Assembly (NCBI GenBank): GCA_030743445.1
Contig: JASLSL010000119.1
Coordinates: 1 to 11,433 of the forward strand
Length of the DNA stretch: 11,433 bases
Source: Alphaproteobacteria bacterium
Lineage (GTDB): Bacteria > Pseudomonadota > Alphaproteobacteria > UBA8366
Direction: 5' to 3'
The translations under genes and the position numbers were made by a program. Shown here one piece after another: positions 1-7,268 of this stretch; position 1 is the first letter of the stretch; each line of letters begins with the position of its first letter. Under the pieces are notes generated by a model. The model saw only the letters and a program-made list of their open reading frames with translations. It was not told the DNA's origin and did no database searches.

Positions 1-770
1 TCGGCGCGATGCCATGCGAGGCGATCATGGGCTACATGCAGCGCGCCTACGGCGCCGACCGCATGGTTGTTTCCGCGGCCGGCAAGCTCGAGCACGACCG
101 GGTGGTCGAGCTCACCGCGGACCTGTTCGACAAGCTGCCGGCGAAGGGCGAGGTCGATATCGAGGAAGCTGCCTACGAAGGCGGCGAGCAACGCGAGAAG
201 CGTGACCTGGAGCAGGTCCACCTGATCATGGGATTCCCGGGCGTGTCCTATACCGACCCCGATTTCTACGCCGCGACCGTGTTCTCGACGCTCTTCGGCG
301 GCGGCATGTCCTCGCGCCTTTTCCAGGAGATCCGCGAGAAGCGCGGTCTGGTCTACTCGATCTATTCCTACGTCGCGTTCTACGCCGACGGAGGGTTGCT
401 CGGGATCTACGCCGGCACCGGCAAGGACGAGGTGGTTGACCTAGTGCCCGCGATCGCCGAGGAGATCGCCAAGGTCCGGTCCGACGTCGACGAGGCGGAG
501 CTTACCCGGGCCAAGAACCAACTCCGCGCCGCGACGGTGATGTCGCTTGAATCGACGGGCTCGCGGACCGAGCAACTCGGCCAGCAGATGTTGGTGTTCG
601 GCCGGCCGATCCCGATCGCCGAACAGGTCGAGTGCATCGAGGCGGTCGACGCCGATGCGGTCAAATCGGTCGCCGATCGCATCTTCGCCGGCCGACCGAC
701 GCTGGCGGCGATCGGCCCGACAGCAAAGCTGATGGACTACGACGTGCTCGCCGACTGTCTCGCCGGTTGA
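1..770 (+). CDS. M16 family zinc peptidase, MPP/PqqL-like, 3' part only
   Basis: The frame is open at the left window edge, so the gene starts upstream and only about 255 residues are visible, against roughly 420 for the family. The visible part is the second M16 domain (Peptidase_M16_C). It carries an MVVSAAGKLEHDRVVEL-type strand-helix near the start and the hallmark glycine-rich FGGGMSSRLFQEIREKRGL segment at about 291-347, followed by YSIYSY. The zinc-binding HXXEH motif lies in the missing N-terminal half, so catalytic competence cannot be judged. Family members are processing proteases related to the mitochondrial processing peptidase beta subunit; the physiological substrate in bacteria is generally unknown. 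It ends 22 bases before the acetyltransferase gene on the same strand, so co-transcription is likely. Family call is secure; the specific role is not. Confidence 0.93.
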   Translation, partial: GAMPCEAIMGYMQRAYGADRMVVSAAGKLEHDRVVELTADLFDKLPAKGEVDIEEAAYEGGEQREKRDLEQVHLIMGFPGVSYTDPDFYAATVFSTLFGGGMSSRLFQEIREKRGLVYSIYSYVAFYADGGLLGIYAGTGKDEVVDLVPAIAEEIAKVRSDVDEAELTRAKNQLRAATVMSLESTGSRTEQLGQQMLVFGRPIPIAEQVECIEAVDADAVKSVADRIFAGRPTLAAIGPTAKLMDYDVLADCLAG

Positions 771-792
771 GCGGCCGGCGGCGGAGGGGCGC

Positions 793-1401
793 ATGCTCGG
801 ATTCCTACTCGATCGGACACCGGCGGTGCGGCTCGTGGGGCCCCGCGTATACTTGCGCGCGCCGCGCCGCCGCGACCGCAAGCAGTGGCTCGAGATCCGC
901 CGGGTCAGCGCCGATTTCCTGCGCCCCTGGGAGCCGCTGTGGCCGTCCGACGCGACCCGCAAGTCGGCCTTCAAGCGGCGGCTCAAGAAGTTCACCAGCG
1001 ATTGGCAGCACGGCGTCGCCCATGGCTTCTTCGTCTTCGAGCGCGACGGCGACGCGCTGGTCGGCGGCATCACGCTCTCGAACCTGCGCCGCGGCGTGGC
1101 CCAGAGCGGCAGCATCGGCTATTGGACCGGCAAGCCCTACGCCCGGCGCGGCTACATGACCGAGGCGGTGCTGCTGGTCCTCGGGTTGGCCTTCGACGAG
1201 CTTGGCCTGCACCGGGTCGAAGCGGCATGCCTGACCGACAACGAAGCGAGCGCCGGACTGCTGCTGAAATGCGGCTTCACCGAGGAGGGCCTGGCGCGCC
1301 AATACCTCTGCATCGACGGCAAGTGGCAGGACCACCGGACCTTCGGAATCCTGCATTCGGATCGGCGGCTCCAGCCTGGCGATCCGCAGCCACGGGAATG
1401 A
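793..1401 (+). CDS. GNAT acetyltransferase, RimJ/RimL type
   Basis: A 202-residue protein of the Gcn5-related N-acetyltransferase fold, closest in pattern to RimJ, which acetylates the N-terminal alanine of ribosomal protein S5. Visible marks are an N-terminal RVYLRAPRRRD strand typical of RimJ, the acetyl-CoA pyrophosphate loop ARRGYM at about residues 117-122, followed by TEA, the conserved DNEAS stretch at about 149-153 and GF at 161-162. The family acetylates protein N-termini or small amines using acetyl-CoA in the cytoplasm. ATG 793 follows a GGAGGGG ribosome-binding site at 783-789, rather close to the start. It sits between the M16 peptidase and nnrS in a tightly packed run; an M16-GNAT pairing is a familiar alphaproteobacterial arrangement. 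The true acceptor is unproven, so I give no symbol. Confidence 0.9.
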   Translation: MLGFLLDRTPAVRLVGPRVYLRAPRRRDRKQWLEIRRVSADFLRPWEPLWPSDATRKSAFKRRLKKFTSDWQHGVAHGFFVFERDGDALVGGITLSNLRRGVAQSGSIGYWTGKPYARRGYMTEAVLLVLGLAFDELGLHRVEAACLTDNEASAGLLLKCGFTEEGLARQYLCIDGKWQDHRTFGILHSDRRLQPGDPQPRE

Positions 1402-1408
1402 GGACAAG

Positions 1409-2623
1409 GTGACGCAGCGCGGGCAAGCCCCGGTCGGACCGCTCGCCGGGATCTTCCTCGGCTACGGGCTCAGGCCGTTCTTCCTGTTCGCCGGGATCTA
1501 CGCCACCATCGTCATGTCGTGGTGGGCGGCGTGGCTCGCCTTCGGGGCCGGGAATTCGCTGGTTCCTGCTGCCCTCCCCGCCCCGATGTGGCACGGCCAC
1601 GAATTGCTGTTCGGGTTCGCCGTCGCGGTGATCGCCGGGTTCCTGCTGACCGCGGTCCCGAGCTGGAGCGGTACCCCGATCCTGCCGCGCCCGCGGCTCG
1701 TGGCCCTGGTCGCGGTCTGGCTCGCCGGACGCGCGGCGGTTTGGCTCGGCGGCGCGCTGCCGGCGATCCTGGTGGCGGCGGTCGACATCGCCTTCCCGTT
1801 GGTCCTGGCGGTTCTCGTCGCGGGCCCGATCTTCACCCGCAGCGCCAAGCGCAACGCGGTCTTCGTCGTCGTACTGCTGGTCCTCGCCGCAGCTAACGCG
1901 ATGGTTCATCTCGAAGCCATGGCGGTGACCGAGGCGACCGCCGGACCCGGCCTGCTGCTCGCCGCCGACGCGATCGTCGTGTTGATCGTGATTCTAGGCG
2001 GGCGCGTGATCCCGGCCTTCACCGGCGCCGCCCTGCGCCGGCGGGACGGCGAGGCCGGGCTGCGCACCAGTCCCGCGCTCGACGTGCTGGCGATCCTCTC
2101 TGTCGTCGCCGTCCTGGCGATCGATCTGGCGCTACCCGGGACCGAGGCGAGCGGTATCGCCGCCCTGATCGCGGCCGCCCTGCAGGCGGCGCGCCTCGCG
2201 GGTTGGCGCGGGCTCGCCTGCCTCGATGAGCCGATTCTCTGGGTCCTGCATCTCGGCTATCTCTGGATCGTCGCCGGGTTGCTGCTCAAGGGCCTCGCCG
2301 ACATCGGCTGGGGCGCCGATCCGACCGCCGCCCTCCATGCCCTGACCGCGGGCGCCATCGGCACCATGACCATGGGTGTGATGTCGCGCGCCGCCCTGGG
2401 GCATACCGGCCGCGCGCTCGAAGTCTCGTCGGCGACGACTGCCGGCTACGTCCTGGTCTCGCTCGGGGCGTTGGCGCGGATCGTCGGCCCCTTAGCCCTA
2501 CCCGACCACTATGGCGCCGCGATGACCGCGGCGGCGCTGCTCTGGGCCGGCGGCTTCGCGCTGTTCAGCGTCGTACATTGGCCGATCCTGACCCGGCCCA
2601 GGGTCGACGGCCGCCCGGGCTGA
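1409..2623 (+). CDS. nnrS: NnrS family heme-copper membrane protein
   Basis: A 404-residue, almost entirely hydrophobic protein with about 12 predicted membrane segments. It opens with FLGYGLRPFFLFAG and has a WHGHELLFGF motif at residues 61-70, both hallmarks of NnrS; His62 and His64 are candidate metal or heme ligands. Known members are heme- and copper-containing inner-membrane proteins that protect against nitrosative stress during anaerobic nitrogen-oxide metabolism, often under NnrR control. The start is GTG 1409, seven bases after the acetyltransferase stop, with a purine-rich AGGACAAG immediately upstream; the RBS is weak and translational coupling is likely. No nitrite or nitric oxide reductase gene and no obvious FNR/NnrR box is visible nearby. 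Its end lies only 8 bases from the convergent yqgE end, leaving no room for a separate terminator. Confidence 0.92.
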   Translation: MTQRGQAPVGPLAGIFLGYGLRPFFLFAGIYATIVMSWWAAWLAFGAGNSLVPAALPAPMWHGHELLFGFAVAVIAGFLLTAVPSWSGTPILPRPRLVALVAVWLAGRAAVWLGGALPAILVAAVDIAFPLVLAVLVAGPIFTRSAKRNAVFVVVLLVLAAANAMVHLEAMAVTEATAGPGLLLAADAIVVLIVILGGRVIPAFTGAALRRRDGEAGLRTSPALDVLAILSVVAVLAIDLALPGTEASGIAALIAAALQAARLAGWRGLACLDEPILWVLHLGYLWIVAGLLLKGLADIGWGADPTAALHALTAGAIGTMTMGVMSRAALGHTGRALEVSSATTAGYVLVSLGALARIVGPLALPDHYGAAMTAAALLWAGGFALFSVVHWPILTRPRVDGRPG

Positions 2624-2631
2624 GCGCGATC

Positions 2632-3207
2632 TCAGGCGTGGCCGGCATCACCCGCCAGGAGCGCCGGGTCGAAGCCGATCTTGGCGATCGAACGCTCCCA
2701 TTTGGTGTCGAAATCGGAATCGAACACCAGGGCGTCGTCGGCCGGCACGTGGAGCCAGGCGTTCTGCTGGATTTCGCCGTCGAGCTGGCCCGCCCCCCAG
2801 CCGGCGTAGCCGAGCGCCAGGAGGGCGTTGCTCGGGCCCTGTTCCTCGGCGACGTCCTGCAGGATGTCGATCGTCGCGGTCAGGCCGATGGTCTCGCCGA
2901 CCATGATCGTGCCTTCCTTGTGATAGTCGCTCGAATGCAGGACGAAGCCGCGGCCGGACTCGACCGGGCCGCCGAAATGGATCGGGATCGTGGGCGCCAC
3001 GCCGAGTGATTCGATCTCGAGCTGCTCCAACAGGTCGGCGAAGGTCAGGGCGTCGAGCAGCTTGTTGATCACCAGCCCCATCGCGCCCTCGTCGTTGTGC
3101 ACGCACATATAGATCACGGTCCGCGCGAATCGCGGATCTCTCATGGTCGGCATGGCGATTATCAGTTGGCCGGTCAGGTATTCGGCCTGTTTATCCTGGT
3201 TCGTCAA
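2632..3207 (-). CDS. yqgE: YqgE/AlgH family protein (UPF0301)
   Basis: A 191-residue protein matching the YqgE/AlgH family: LIIAMPTMRDPRF followed by GAMGLVINK near the N-terminus, then FGGPV and LGYAGWGAGQLDGE further on. The usual family length is about 185-190. I chose TTG 3205-3207 because GGAGG at 3215-3219 on the minus strand sits 7 bases upstream. The open frame continues to a GTG at 3324, but the extra 39 residues are arginine-rich and unlike the family. Biochemical function is unknown; AlgH was first linked to alginate regulation in Pseudomonas, and the fold is a compact alpha/beta domain. It is convergent with nnrS and divergent from the DsbD-like gene, so it is probably monocistronic. 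Confidence 0.93.
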   Translation of the reverse strand: MTNQDKQAEYLTGQLIIAMPTMRDPRFARTVIYMCVHNDEGAMGLVINKLLDALTFADLLEQLEIESLGVAPTIPIHFGGPVESGRGFVLHSSDYHKEGTIMVGETIGLTATIDILQDVAEEQGPSNALLALGYAGWGAGQLDGEIQQNAWLHVPADDALVFDSDFDTKWERSIAKIGFDPALLAGDAGHA

Positions 3208-3342
3208 AAGGCGTCCTCCGAGGCGACGGCGCCCTGAAGCGCTAATGATACCGTTCCGGAGCCGATTTGAATAGGCCGAGCCGAAACACGGGAAAGCACG
3301 GAAATGTGAGCGGAATTGGGGCACAACGGTGCCGCGGTGCCA

Positions 3343-3350
3343 TATATATT
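3343..3350 (+). promoter_or_regulatory. Candidate -10 element upstream of the DsbD-like gene
   Basis: TATATATT stands out in a GC-rich divergent intergenic stretch (3208-3353). It could be a -10 box for the DsbD-like gene. There is no convincing -35; TTGGGG at 3316-3321 is too far away for standard spacing. If transcription starts just downstream of it, the ATG at 3354 would be at or before the transcript start and the TTG at 3378 would become the likely initiation codon. Inference only. Confidence 0.3.
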
Positions 3351-3353
3351 GGG

Positions 3354-5528
3354 ATGCGAAAAGACGGGAGAGCCGATTTGTCGAACGCGTTGCGGCACTT
3401 CGCGGCCTTCGGGGCCGCCGTGGTCATGTTCGCCGCCCTTGCGGCGGGCGAGGGTTCGGCCTGGGCGATGGCCGGGAAATGGGCCGCCAACGACCATGTC
3501 AGCATGCGCATCGTCTCCGCCGTCGAGGGCGTCGGCGACCGCTCGACGCTGCGGCTCGGCCTGCAGTTCAAGCTTCAGCCCGGCTGGAAGATCTACTGGC
3601 GCTCGCCGGGCGACGCCGGCTATCCGCCGAAACCGAGTTGGCGCGAGTCGAAGAATCTCGCCGGGATCGAGGTGCACTGGCCGGCGCCCGAGCGGTTCTC
3701 GATCTTCGGCTTGGAAACCCTCGGCTACAAGGACGAAATCGTCCTGCCGATCACCGCGCGCCTCGTGCGTCCGGGCGAACCCCTGGAGCTGCGCGCCAGC
3801 GTCGACTATCTGACCTGTAAGGACATTTGCGTTCCCTACAACGCCAAGGCGGCGATCGAGCTGCCGGCCGCCCCGGCCGCTCCATCGGCGCTCGCCAACA
3901 TGATCGACCGTTACAACGACCGGGTGCCGGGGGCGGGGGCGCGCCACGGCCTCGCCATCGAACGGGTCGCCTTCGGGCCCGCCGGAGACGGCATCGCGAT
4001 CCGGGTCGAGGCCACGGCGCTCGAGCCTTTCACTCGGCCGGACCTGTTCATCGAAGGGCCGGCGGGCGCGTCCTTCGAGCGCCCGAAGGTGGCGTTCGGC
4101 GACGCCGGCCGCCGCGCCGTGCTGACGGTCGCGGGTGGCGGCGTCACGCCGGCGTCGTTCGAGGGATCGTCCGTCACCCTGACGTTGGTCGACGGCGGGC
4201 GGGCGATGGAGGAGGTCCGGGTCGCGAGCCTCAGCGCCGGGCCGCTGCCGACGATTCAGGGTGTTTCGATGGCGCCCAGTGCGATGGCGCCCTCGCTCGC
4301 CGTGATATTGCTGCTTGCCGTGCTCGGCGGGCTGATCCTGAACCTGATGCCCTGCGTGTTGCCGGTGCTGTCCCTGAAAGTGCTATCGGCGGTCGGCCAT
4401 GGCGGCAAGGAAGAGGCCGAGGTGCGGATCGGCTTCATCGCCTCGGCCGCCGGGATCCTGTTCGCGTTCTTTGTTTTGGCGCTGGTCCTGGTCGCGCTGC
4501 AGGCGACGGGAATGGCGGTCGGTTGGGGCATCCAGTTCCAGCAACCGGTGTTCCTGGCGGTCATGGGCGTCGTGGTGACGCTGTTCGCCTGCAACCTGTT
4601 CGGCCTGTTCGAGGCCCGGTTGCCGCGGGCGATCGCCGATTTCGCCAGCCGGCATGGGGACAGCCATTCGCTCGCCGGGCATTTCCTGACCGGCGCCTTC
4701 GCGACCGTGTTGGCGACACCGTGCAGCGCGCCGTTCCTCGGCACCGCGGTCGGTTTCGCGCTGAGCCGCGGGGCGGGCGAGATATTCGCCGTGTTCGCCG
4801 CCCTCGGGCTCGGCCTGGCGCTGCCCTATCTCGGCGTCGCGGCCTTCCCGGCGCTGGCGACACGCTTGCCGAAGCCGGGCCGATGGATGGTGGTGCTGCG
4901 CCGGATTTTGGGTATCGCGCTCGTCGCGACCGCGGTCTGGCTGGTCTCGGTGTTGGCGGTCCAGGTCGGCGACGAGGGCGCGCTCGGCGTCGGCGCGCTC
5001 CTGGTGCTGATCGTTGTGGCGATGGCGATGAGGAAAATATCCGGCTCCTGGCTCGGACGGCACGCCGGCAAGGCGAGCGCCGTCCTCGCGGTTGCCGCGA
5101 TCGCCGCGTCGCTGGTGGCGCAACCGCCGGGGTCGGTCGGCCGGAAAGCGCTCGCGGACGCGGTCTGGGAGCCGTTCGACAAGGCTGCGATCCCGGGCCT
5201 CGTCGCCGAGGGACGGACCGTGTTCGTCGACGTCACCGCCGACTGGTGCATCACCTGCCAGGCCAACAAGAGCCTGGTGCTCGGCCGCGGCGACATCGCC
5301 GCCTGGCTCGCGAGCGACCGGGTCGTCGCCATGAAGGCCGACTGGACCCGCCCCGATCCCGCGATCTCGAACTATCTCGCGGAATTCGGGCGCTACGGCA
5401 TTCCGTTCAACATCGTCTATGGACCGAAGGCGCCCCGGGGCGTGCCGTTGCCGGAGTTGCTGACCAGCGGCGCCGTGCGCGACGCGGTGACGCGGGCCGG
5501 CGGCGCCGTGCGCCTCGCCAAGCAATAA
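3354..5528 (+). CDS. ScsB/DsbD-like transmembrane thiol-disulfide reductase
   Basis: About 724 residues with the three-part DsbD layout. After an N-terminal signal segment (hydrophobic at about residues 16-38) comes a periplasmic domain with YWRSPGDAGYPP and a TCKDIC cysteine pair (Cys155, Cys159). Next is an eight-helix membrane domain with LMPCVLP (Cys334) and ATPCSAPF (Cys457), the CcdA-type cysteine pair. Last is a C-terminal periplasmic thioredoxin domain with WCITC (Cys632, Cys635) and a cis-proline motif YGIPF. DsbD-family proteins carry electrons from cytoplasmic thioredoxin through these three pairs to periplasmic partners. The size and YWRSPGDAGYPP motif resemble ScsB of alphaproteobacteria more than E. 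coli DsbD. All six cysteines are present. The start is uncertain: ATG 3354 has only GGG before it, while TTG 3378 has GGGAG at 3366-3370 with 7-base spacing; both keep the signal segment. Confidence 0.92.
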   Translation: MRKDGRADLSNALRHFAAFGAAVVMFAALAAGEGSAWAMAGKWAANDHVSMRIVSAVEGVGDRSTLRLGLQFKLQPGWKIYWRSPGDAGYPPKPSWRESKNLAGIEVHWPAPERFSIFGLETLGYKDEIVLPITARLVRPGEPLELRASVDYLTCKDICVPYNAKAAIELPAAPAAPSALANMIDRYNDRVPGAGARHGLAIERVAFGPAGDGIAIRVEATALEPFTRPDLFIEGPAGASFERPKVAFGDAGRRAVLTVAGGGVTPASFEGSSVTLTLVDGGRAMEEVRVASLSAGPLPTIQGVSMAPSAMAPSLAVILLLAVLGGLILNLMPCVLPVLSLKVLSAVGHGGKEEAEVRIGFIASAAGILFAFFVLALVLVALQATGMAVGWGIQFQQPVFLAVMGVVVTLFACNLFGLFEARLPRAIADFASRHGDSHSLAGHFLTGAFATVLATPCSAPFLGTAVGFALSRGAGEIFAVFAALGLGLALPYLGVAAFPALATRLPKPGRWMVVLRRILGIALVATAVWLVSVLAVQVGDEGALGVGALLVLIVVAMAMRKISGSWLGRHAGKASAVLAVAAIAASLVAQPPGSVGRKALADAVWEPFDKAAIPGLVAEGRTVFVDVTADWCITCQANKSLVLGRGDIAAWLASDRVVAMKADWTRPDPAISNYLAEFGRYGIPFNIVYGPKAPRGVPLPELLTSGAVRDAVTRAGGAVRLAKQ

Positions 5529-5564
5529 ATCCTCACGGTTGATTTCCGGCCAATTTATTTCCAG

Positions 5565-5593
5565 TTGGACTTCCCCGACTGTTCGTTTATCTC
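5565..5593 (+). promoter_or_regulatory. Candidate sigma70-type promoter for the peroxiredoxin pair
   Basis: In the 130-base gap between the DsbD-like gene and the first peroxiredoxin, TTGGAC (5565-5570) and TATCTC (5588-5593) are separated by exactly 17 bases. Each matches the consensus only partly. The position, about 65 bases before ATG 5659, fits a short leader. I see no recognisable OxyR box. Inference from spacing and motif. Confidence 0.33.
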
Positions 5594-5658
5594 AATGCAG
5601 GCGGACGGTCGAAGACCGCGCCGAAACGAGGACGAAAAACGCATTCGAGGGGGGTGAC

Positions 5659-6141
5659 ATGACCATCAAGGTTGGTGACAAGGTGCCTTCGGGCACGCTC
5701 TACCGCATCGGTGCCGAAGGGCCCGAAGCGGTCTCGACGAACGACTATTTCGGCGGCCGCAAGGTCGTGGTGTTCGGCCTGCCGGGCGCCTTCACGCCGA
5801 CATGCTCGGGCCAGCACGTGCCGGGCTATCTCGCCAGTGCCGACGCGATCGCCGACAAAGGCGTCGATGCGATCGCCTGCATCTCGGTCAACGACGCCTT
5901 CGTGATGGGCGCCTGGGGCGTCGACCAGGGTGTCGGCGACAAGATCGACATGCTGGCCGACGGCAGCGGCGAGCTGACCGGCAAATTGGGGCTCGAGTTC
6001 GACCTGACCGAGCGCGGCCTCGGCGTGCGCTCGCGGCGCTACGCGATGATCGTCGAGGACGGCGAGGTCACACACATGGCGCTCGAAGACGGGCCGGGGC
6101 TCGCGGTCTCGAGCGCCGAGGAAACCCTCAAGGCCCTGTAA
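5659..6141 (+). CDS. Peroxiredoxin, Prx5/type II (first tandem copy)
   Basis: A 160-residue thiol peroxidase of the Prx5/plant type II class, which reduces hydrogen peroxide and alkyl hydroperoxides in the cytoplasm using glutaredoxin or thioredoxin. The active-site motif PGAFTPTCS places the peroxidatic cysteine at Cys49; a second cysteine, Cys74, in IACISVNDAFVM sits at the spacing seen in plant type II enzymes. The RSRRYAMIVEDG segment supplies the conserved arginine region. ATG 5659 follows a purine-rich GAGGGGGG at 5647-5654; the frame stays open for 40 more codons upstream, but that stretch has no family similarity. The paralogue begins 29 bases after the stop, so the two are probably one operon. 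Electron donor not identifiable from sequence. Confidence 0.94.
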   Translation: MTIKVGDKVPSGTLYRIGAEGPEAVSTNDYFGGRKVVVFGLPGAFTPTCSGQHVPGYLASADAIADKGVDAIACISVNDAFVMGAWGVDQGVGDKIDMLADGSGELTGKLGLEFDLTERGLGVRSRRYAMIVEDGEVTHMALEDGPGLAVSSAEETLKAL

Positions 6142-6170
6142 GATTCGAATATAGGACGGGAGGACGACGC

Positions 6171-6656
6171 ATGACCATCAAGACAGGCGACAGGATACCT
6201 TCGGCCACGCTCTTCACCTTCGGCGCCGACGGCGGGCCGGAGCCGGTCTCGACCGACGACTTCTTCGCCGGCCGCAAGGTCGTGGTATTCGGCCTGCCGG
6301 GCGCTTTCACCCGGACCTGCTCGGCCAAGCACCTGCCGGGCTTCGTCGCGCACGCGGACGCGATCAAGGCGAAGGGCGTCGACGAGGTCGCCTGCGTTTC
6401 GGTCAACGACGCGATGGTGATGAACGCTTGGAGCGAGGCGCACGGTGCGGCCGGCAAGGTGATCATGCTCGGCGACGGCAATTGCGAACTGACCGGGGCC
6501 ATGGGTCTGGACAGCGACATGTCGGGGCGCGGTTACGGCACGCGCTCGAGGCGCTACGCGATGATCGTCGAGGATGGGGCGGTGACCCATTTCGCCCTGG
6601 AGACCAAGCCGGGGCTCAACGTGTCCAGCGCCGAGGACGTCCTGAAAGCGCTTTAG
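6171..6656 (+). CDS. Peroxiredoxin, Prx5/type II (second tandem copy)
   Basis: A 161-residue paralogue of the preceding peroxiredoxin; aligning by hand gives about two thirds identical residues, with one extra residue near position 21. Peroxidatic Cys50 lies in PGAFTRTCS, where arginine replaces the proline found in the first copy, while the family-wide P-x3-T-x2-C pattern is kept. Cys75 in VACVSVNDAMVM matches Cys74 of the first copy, and an additional Cys105 (GDGNCELTG) is present only here. ATG 6171 is preceded by GGGAGG at 6158-6163 with 7-base spacing. The overlapping frame continues upstream to 5802, but that part is a shadow of the first copy. Arrangement indicates a tandem duplication followed by divergence, possibly with different peroxide or donor preference (inference). 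Confidence 0.94.
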   Translation: MTIKTGDRIPSATLFTFGADGGPEPVSTDDFFAGRKVVVFGLPGAFTRTCSAKHLPGFVAHADAIKAKGVDEVACVSVNDAMVMNAWSEAHGAAGKVIMLGDGNCELTGAMGLDSDMSGRGYGTRSRRYAMIVEDGAVTHFALETKPGLNVSSAEDVLKAL

Positions 6657-6678
6657 GGCGCAATCGACCCAATAAGAT

Positions 6679-6794
6679 CGTCATCCCGGACGGCGCGCCA
6701 GAGCCGAGCCGGGACCCAGTCCGAGGATACGACCGAACGATCGAGCGGCCCGTGAGTTTGACGGAATGGATTCCCGCTTTCGCGGGAATGACGG
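6679..6794 (+). repeat. Palindromic extragenic repeat (REP/MITE-like)
   Basis: The ends form an imperfect terminal inverted repeat: CGTCATCCCG at 6679-6688 and CGGGAATGACG at 6783-6793, with one T missing in the left arm. The left half folds into a hairpin (TCCCGG 6684-6689 with CCGGGA 6709-6714, plus inner CGGC/GCCG). The right half is a perfect 8-bp stem, ATTCCCGC 6770-6777 with GCGGGAAT 6782-6789 and loop TTTC. Sequences of the GTCATTCCCGCGAAAGCGGGAAT type are widespread intergenic repeats in proteobacterial genomes. Here it fills the gap between the convergent ends of the peroxiredoxin operon and rnhA, where its hairpins may also terminate or stabilise transcripts. Confidence 0.75.
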
Positions 6795-6802
6795 TTTTAT
6801 TT
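6770..6802 (+). terminator. Possible terminator for the peroxiredoxin operon
   Basis: The right-hand hairpin of the extragenic repeat (8-bp stem, 4-base loop) is followed, after GACGG, by a T-rich run TTTTATTT at 6795-6802. The five-base gap between stem and T-run makes it a weak match to an intrinsic terminator. On the opposite strand there is no equivalent T-run right after the stem. Confidence 0.35.
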
Positions 6803-6807
6803 GGTGA

Positions 6808-7254
6808 CTATTCGTGGCTCTCCGGGATCGCCGCCCGCGCCAGTTCGTCGGCGCGTTCGTTCTCCGGATGGCCCGAGTGGCCCTTGACCCAATGCCACGC
6901 GACCTCGTGGCTCTCCAGCGCGGCCTCCAGGGCCTGCCACAGATCGACGTTCTTGACCTGTTTCTTGGCGGCGGTCCGCCAACCGTTGCTCTTCCACTTC
7001 CCGATCCAGGTGGTGATGCCCTGACGCAGGTACTCGCTGTCGGTGTAGACGTGCGCGGTCACCGGTCGGGTCATCGCCTCGATGCCGCGGATTGCCGCCA
7101 TCATCTCCATGCGGTTGTTGGTGGTCTCGGCCGCGCCGCCCGAGAGCTCCTTCTCCACGCCCTTATAGCGCAGTACCACGCCCCAGCCGCCCGGACCCGG
7201 ATTGCCGCGGCACGCCCCGTCGGTGAAGATTTCGACGATGTCGTCTTCCGCCAT
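6808..7254 (-). CDS. rnhA: Ribonuclease HI
   Basis: A 148-residue protein of standard RNase HI length. It removes RNA from RNA:DNA hybrids in the cytoplasm (R-loops, Okazaki primers) using two metal ions. All catalytic residues are visible: Asp12 in FTDGACRGNPGPGGWG, Glu50 in TTNNRMEMMA, Asp72 in YTDSEYLRQGI, His126 in WVKGHSGH and Asp136 in NERADELA. The basic KWKSNGW handle region that grips the hybrid is present at about 86-92. ATG 7254 has GGGGA a few bases upstream, next to the thrB stop; the genes are 14 bases apart and almost certainly co-transcribed. The thrB-rnhA order is common in alphaproteobacteria. Confidence 0.97.
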   Translation of the reverse strand: MAEDDIVEIFTDGACRGNPGPGGWGVVLRYKGVEKELSGGAAETTNNRMEMMAAIRGIEAMTRPVTAHVYTDSEYLRQGITTWIGKWKSNGWRTAAKKQVKNVDLWQALEAALESHEVAWHWVKGHSGHPENERADELARAAIPESHE

Positions 7255-7268
7255 CGATCAAATCCCCG

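Noticed and set aside
441..1115. Long minus-strand open frame opposite the M16 and acetyltransferase genes
   Set aside because: Arginine/serine-rich translation with no family pattern, opposite two well-recognised plus-strand genes; typical antisense shadow in high-GC DNA.
2624..2631. Terminator between nnrS and yqgE
   Set aside because: Only eight bases separate the convergent stops and no hairpin with a T-run is visible at the junction.
3208..3324. N-terminal extension of yqgE to GTG 3324
   Set aside because: The extra residues do not resemble the family and the GGAGG at 3215-3219 clearly serves TTG 3207.
4383..5525. 380-codon minus-strand open frame opposite the DsbD-like gene
   Set aside because: Composition is that of an antisense shadow (R, Q, H, D rich), no start signal and no recognisable domain.
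3827..5542. 571-codon plus-strand open frame inside the DsbD-like gene
   Set aside because: Frame-shifted shadow: extremely rich in R, G, A and P, while the other frame holds all DsbD cysteines and membrane segments.
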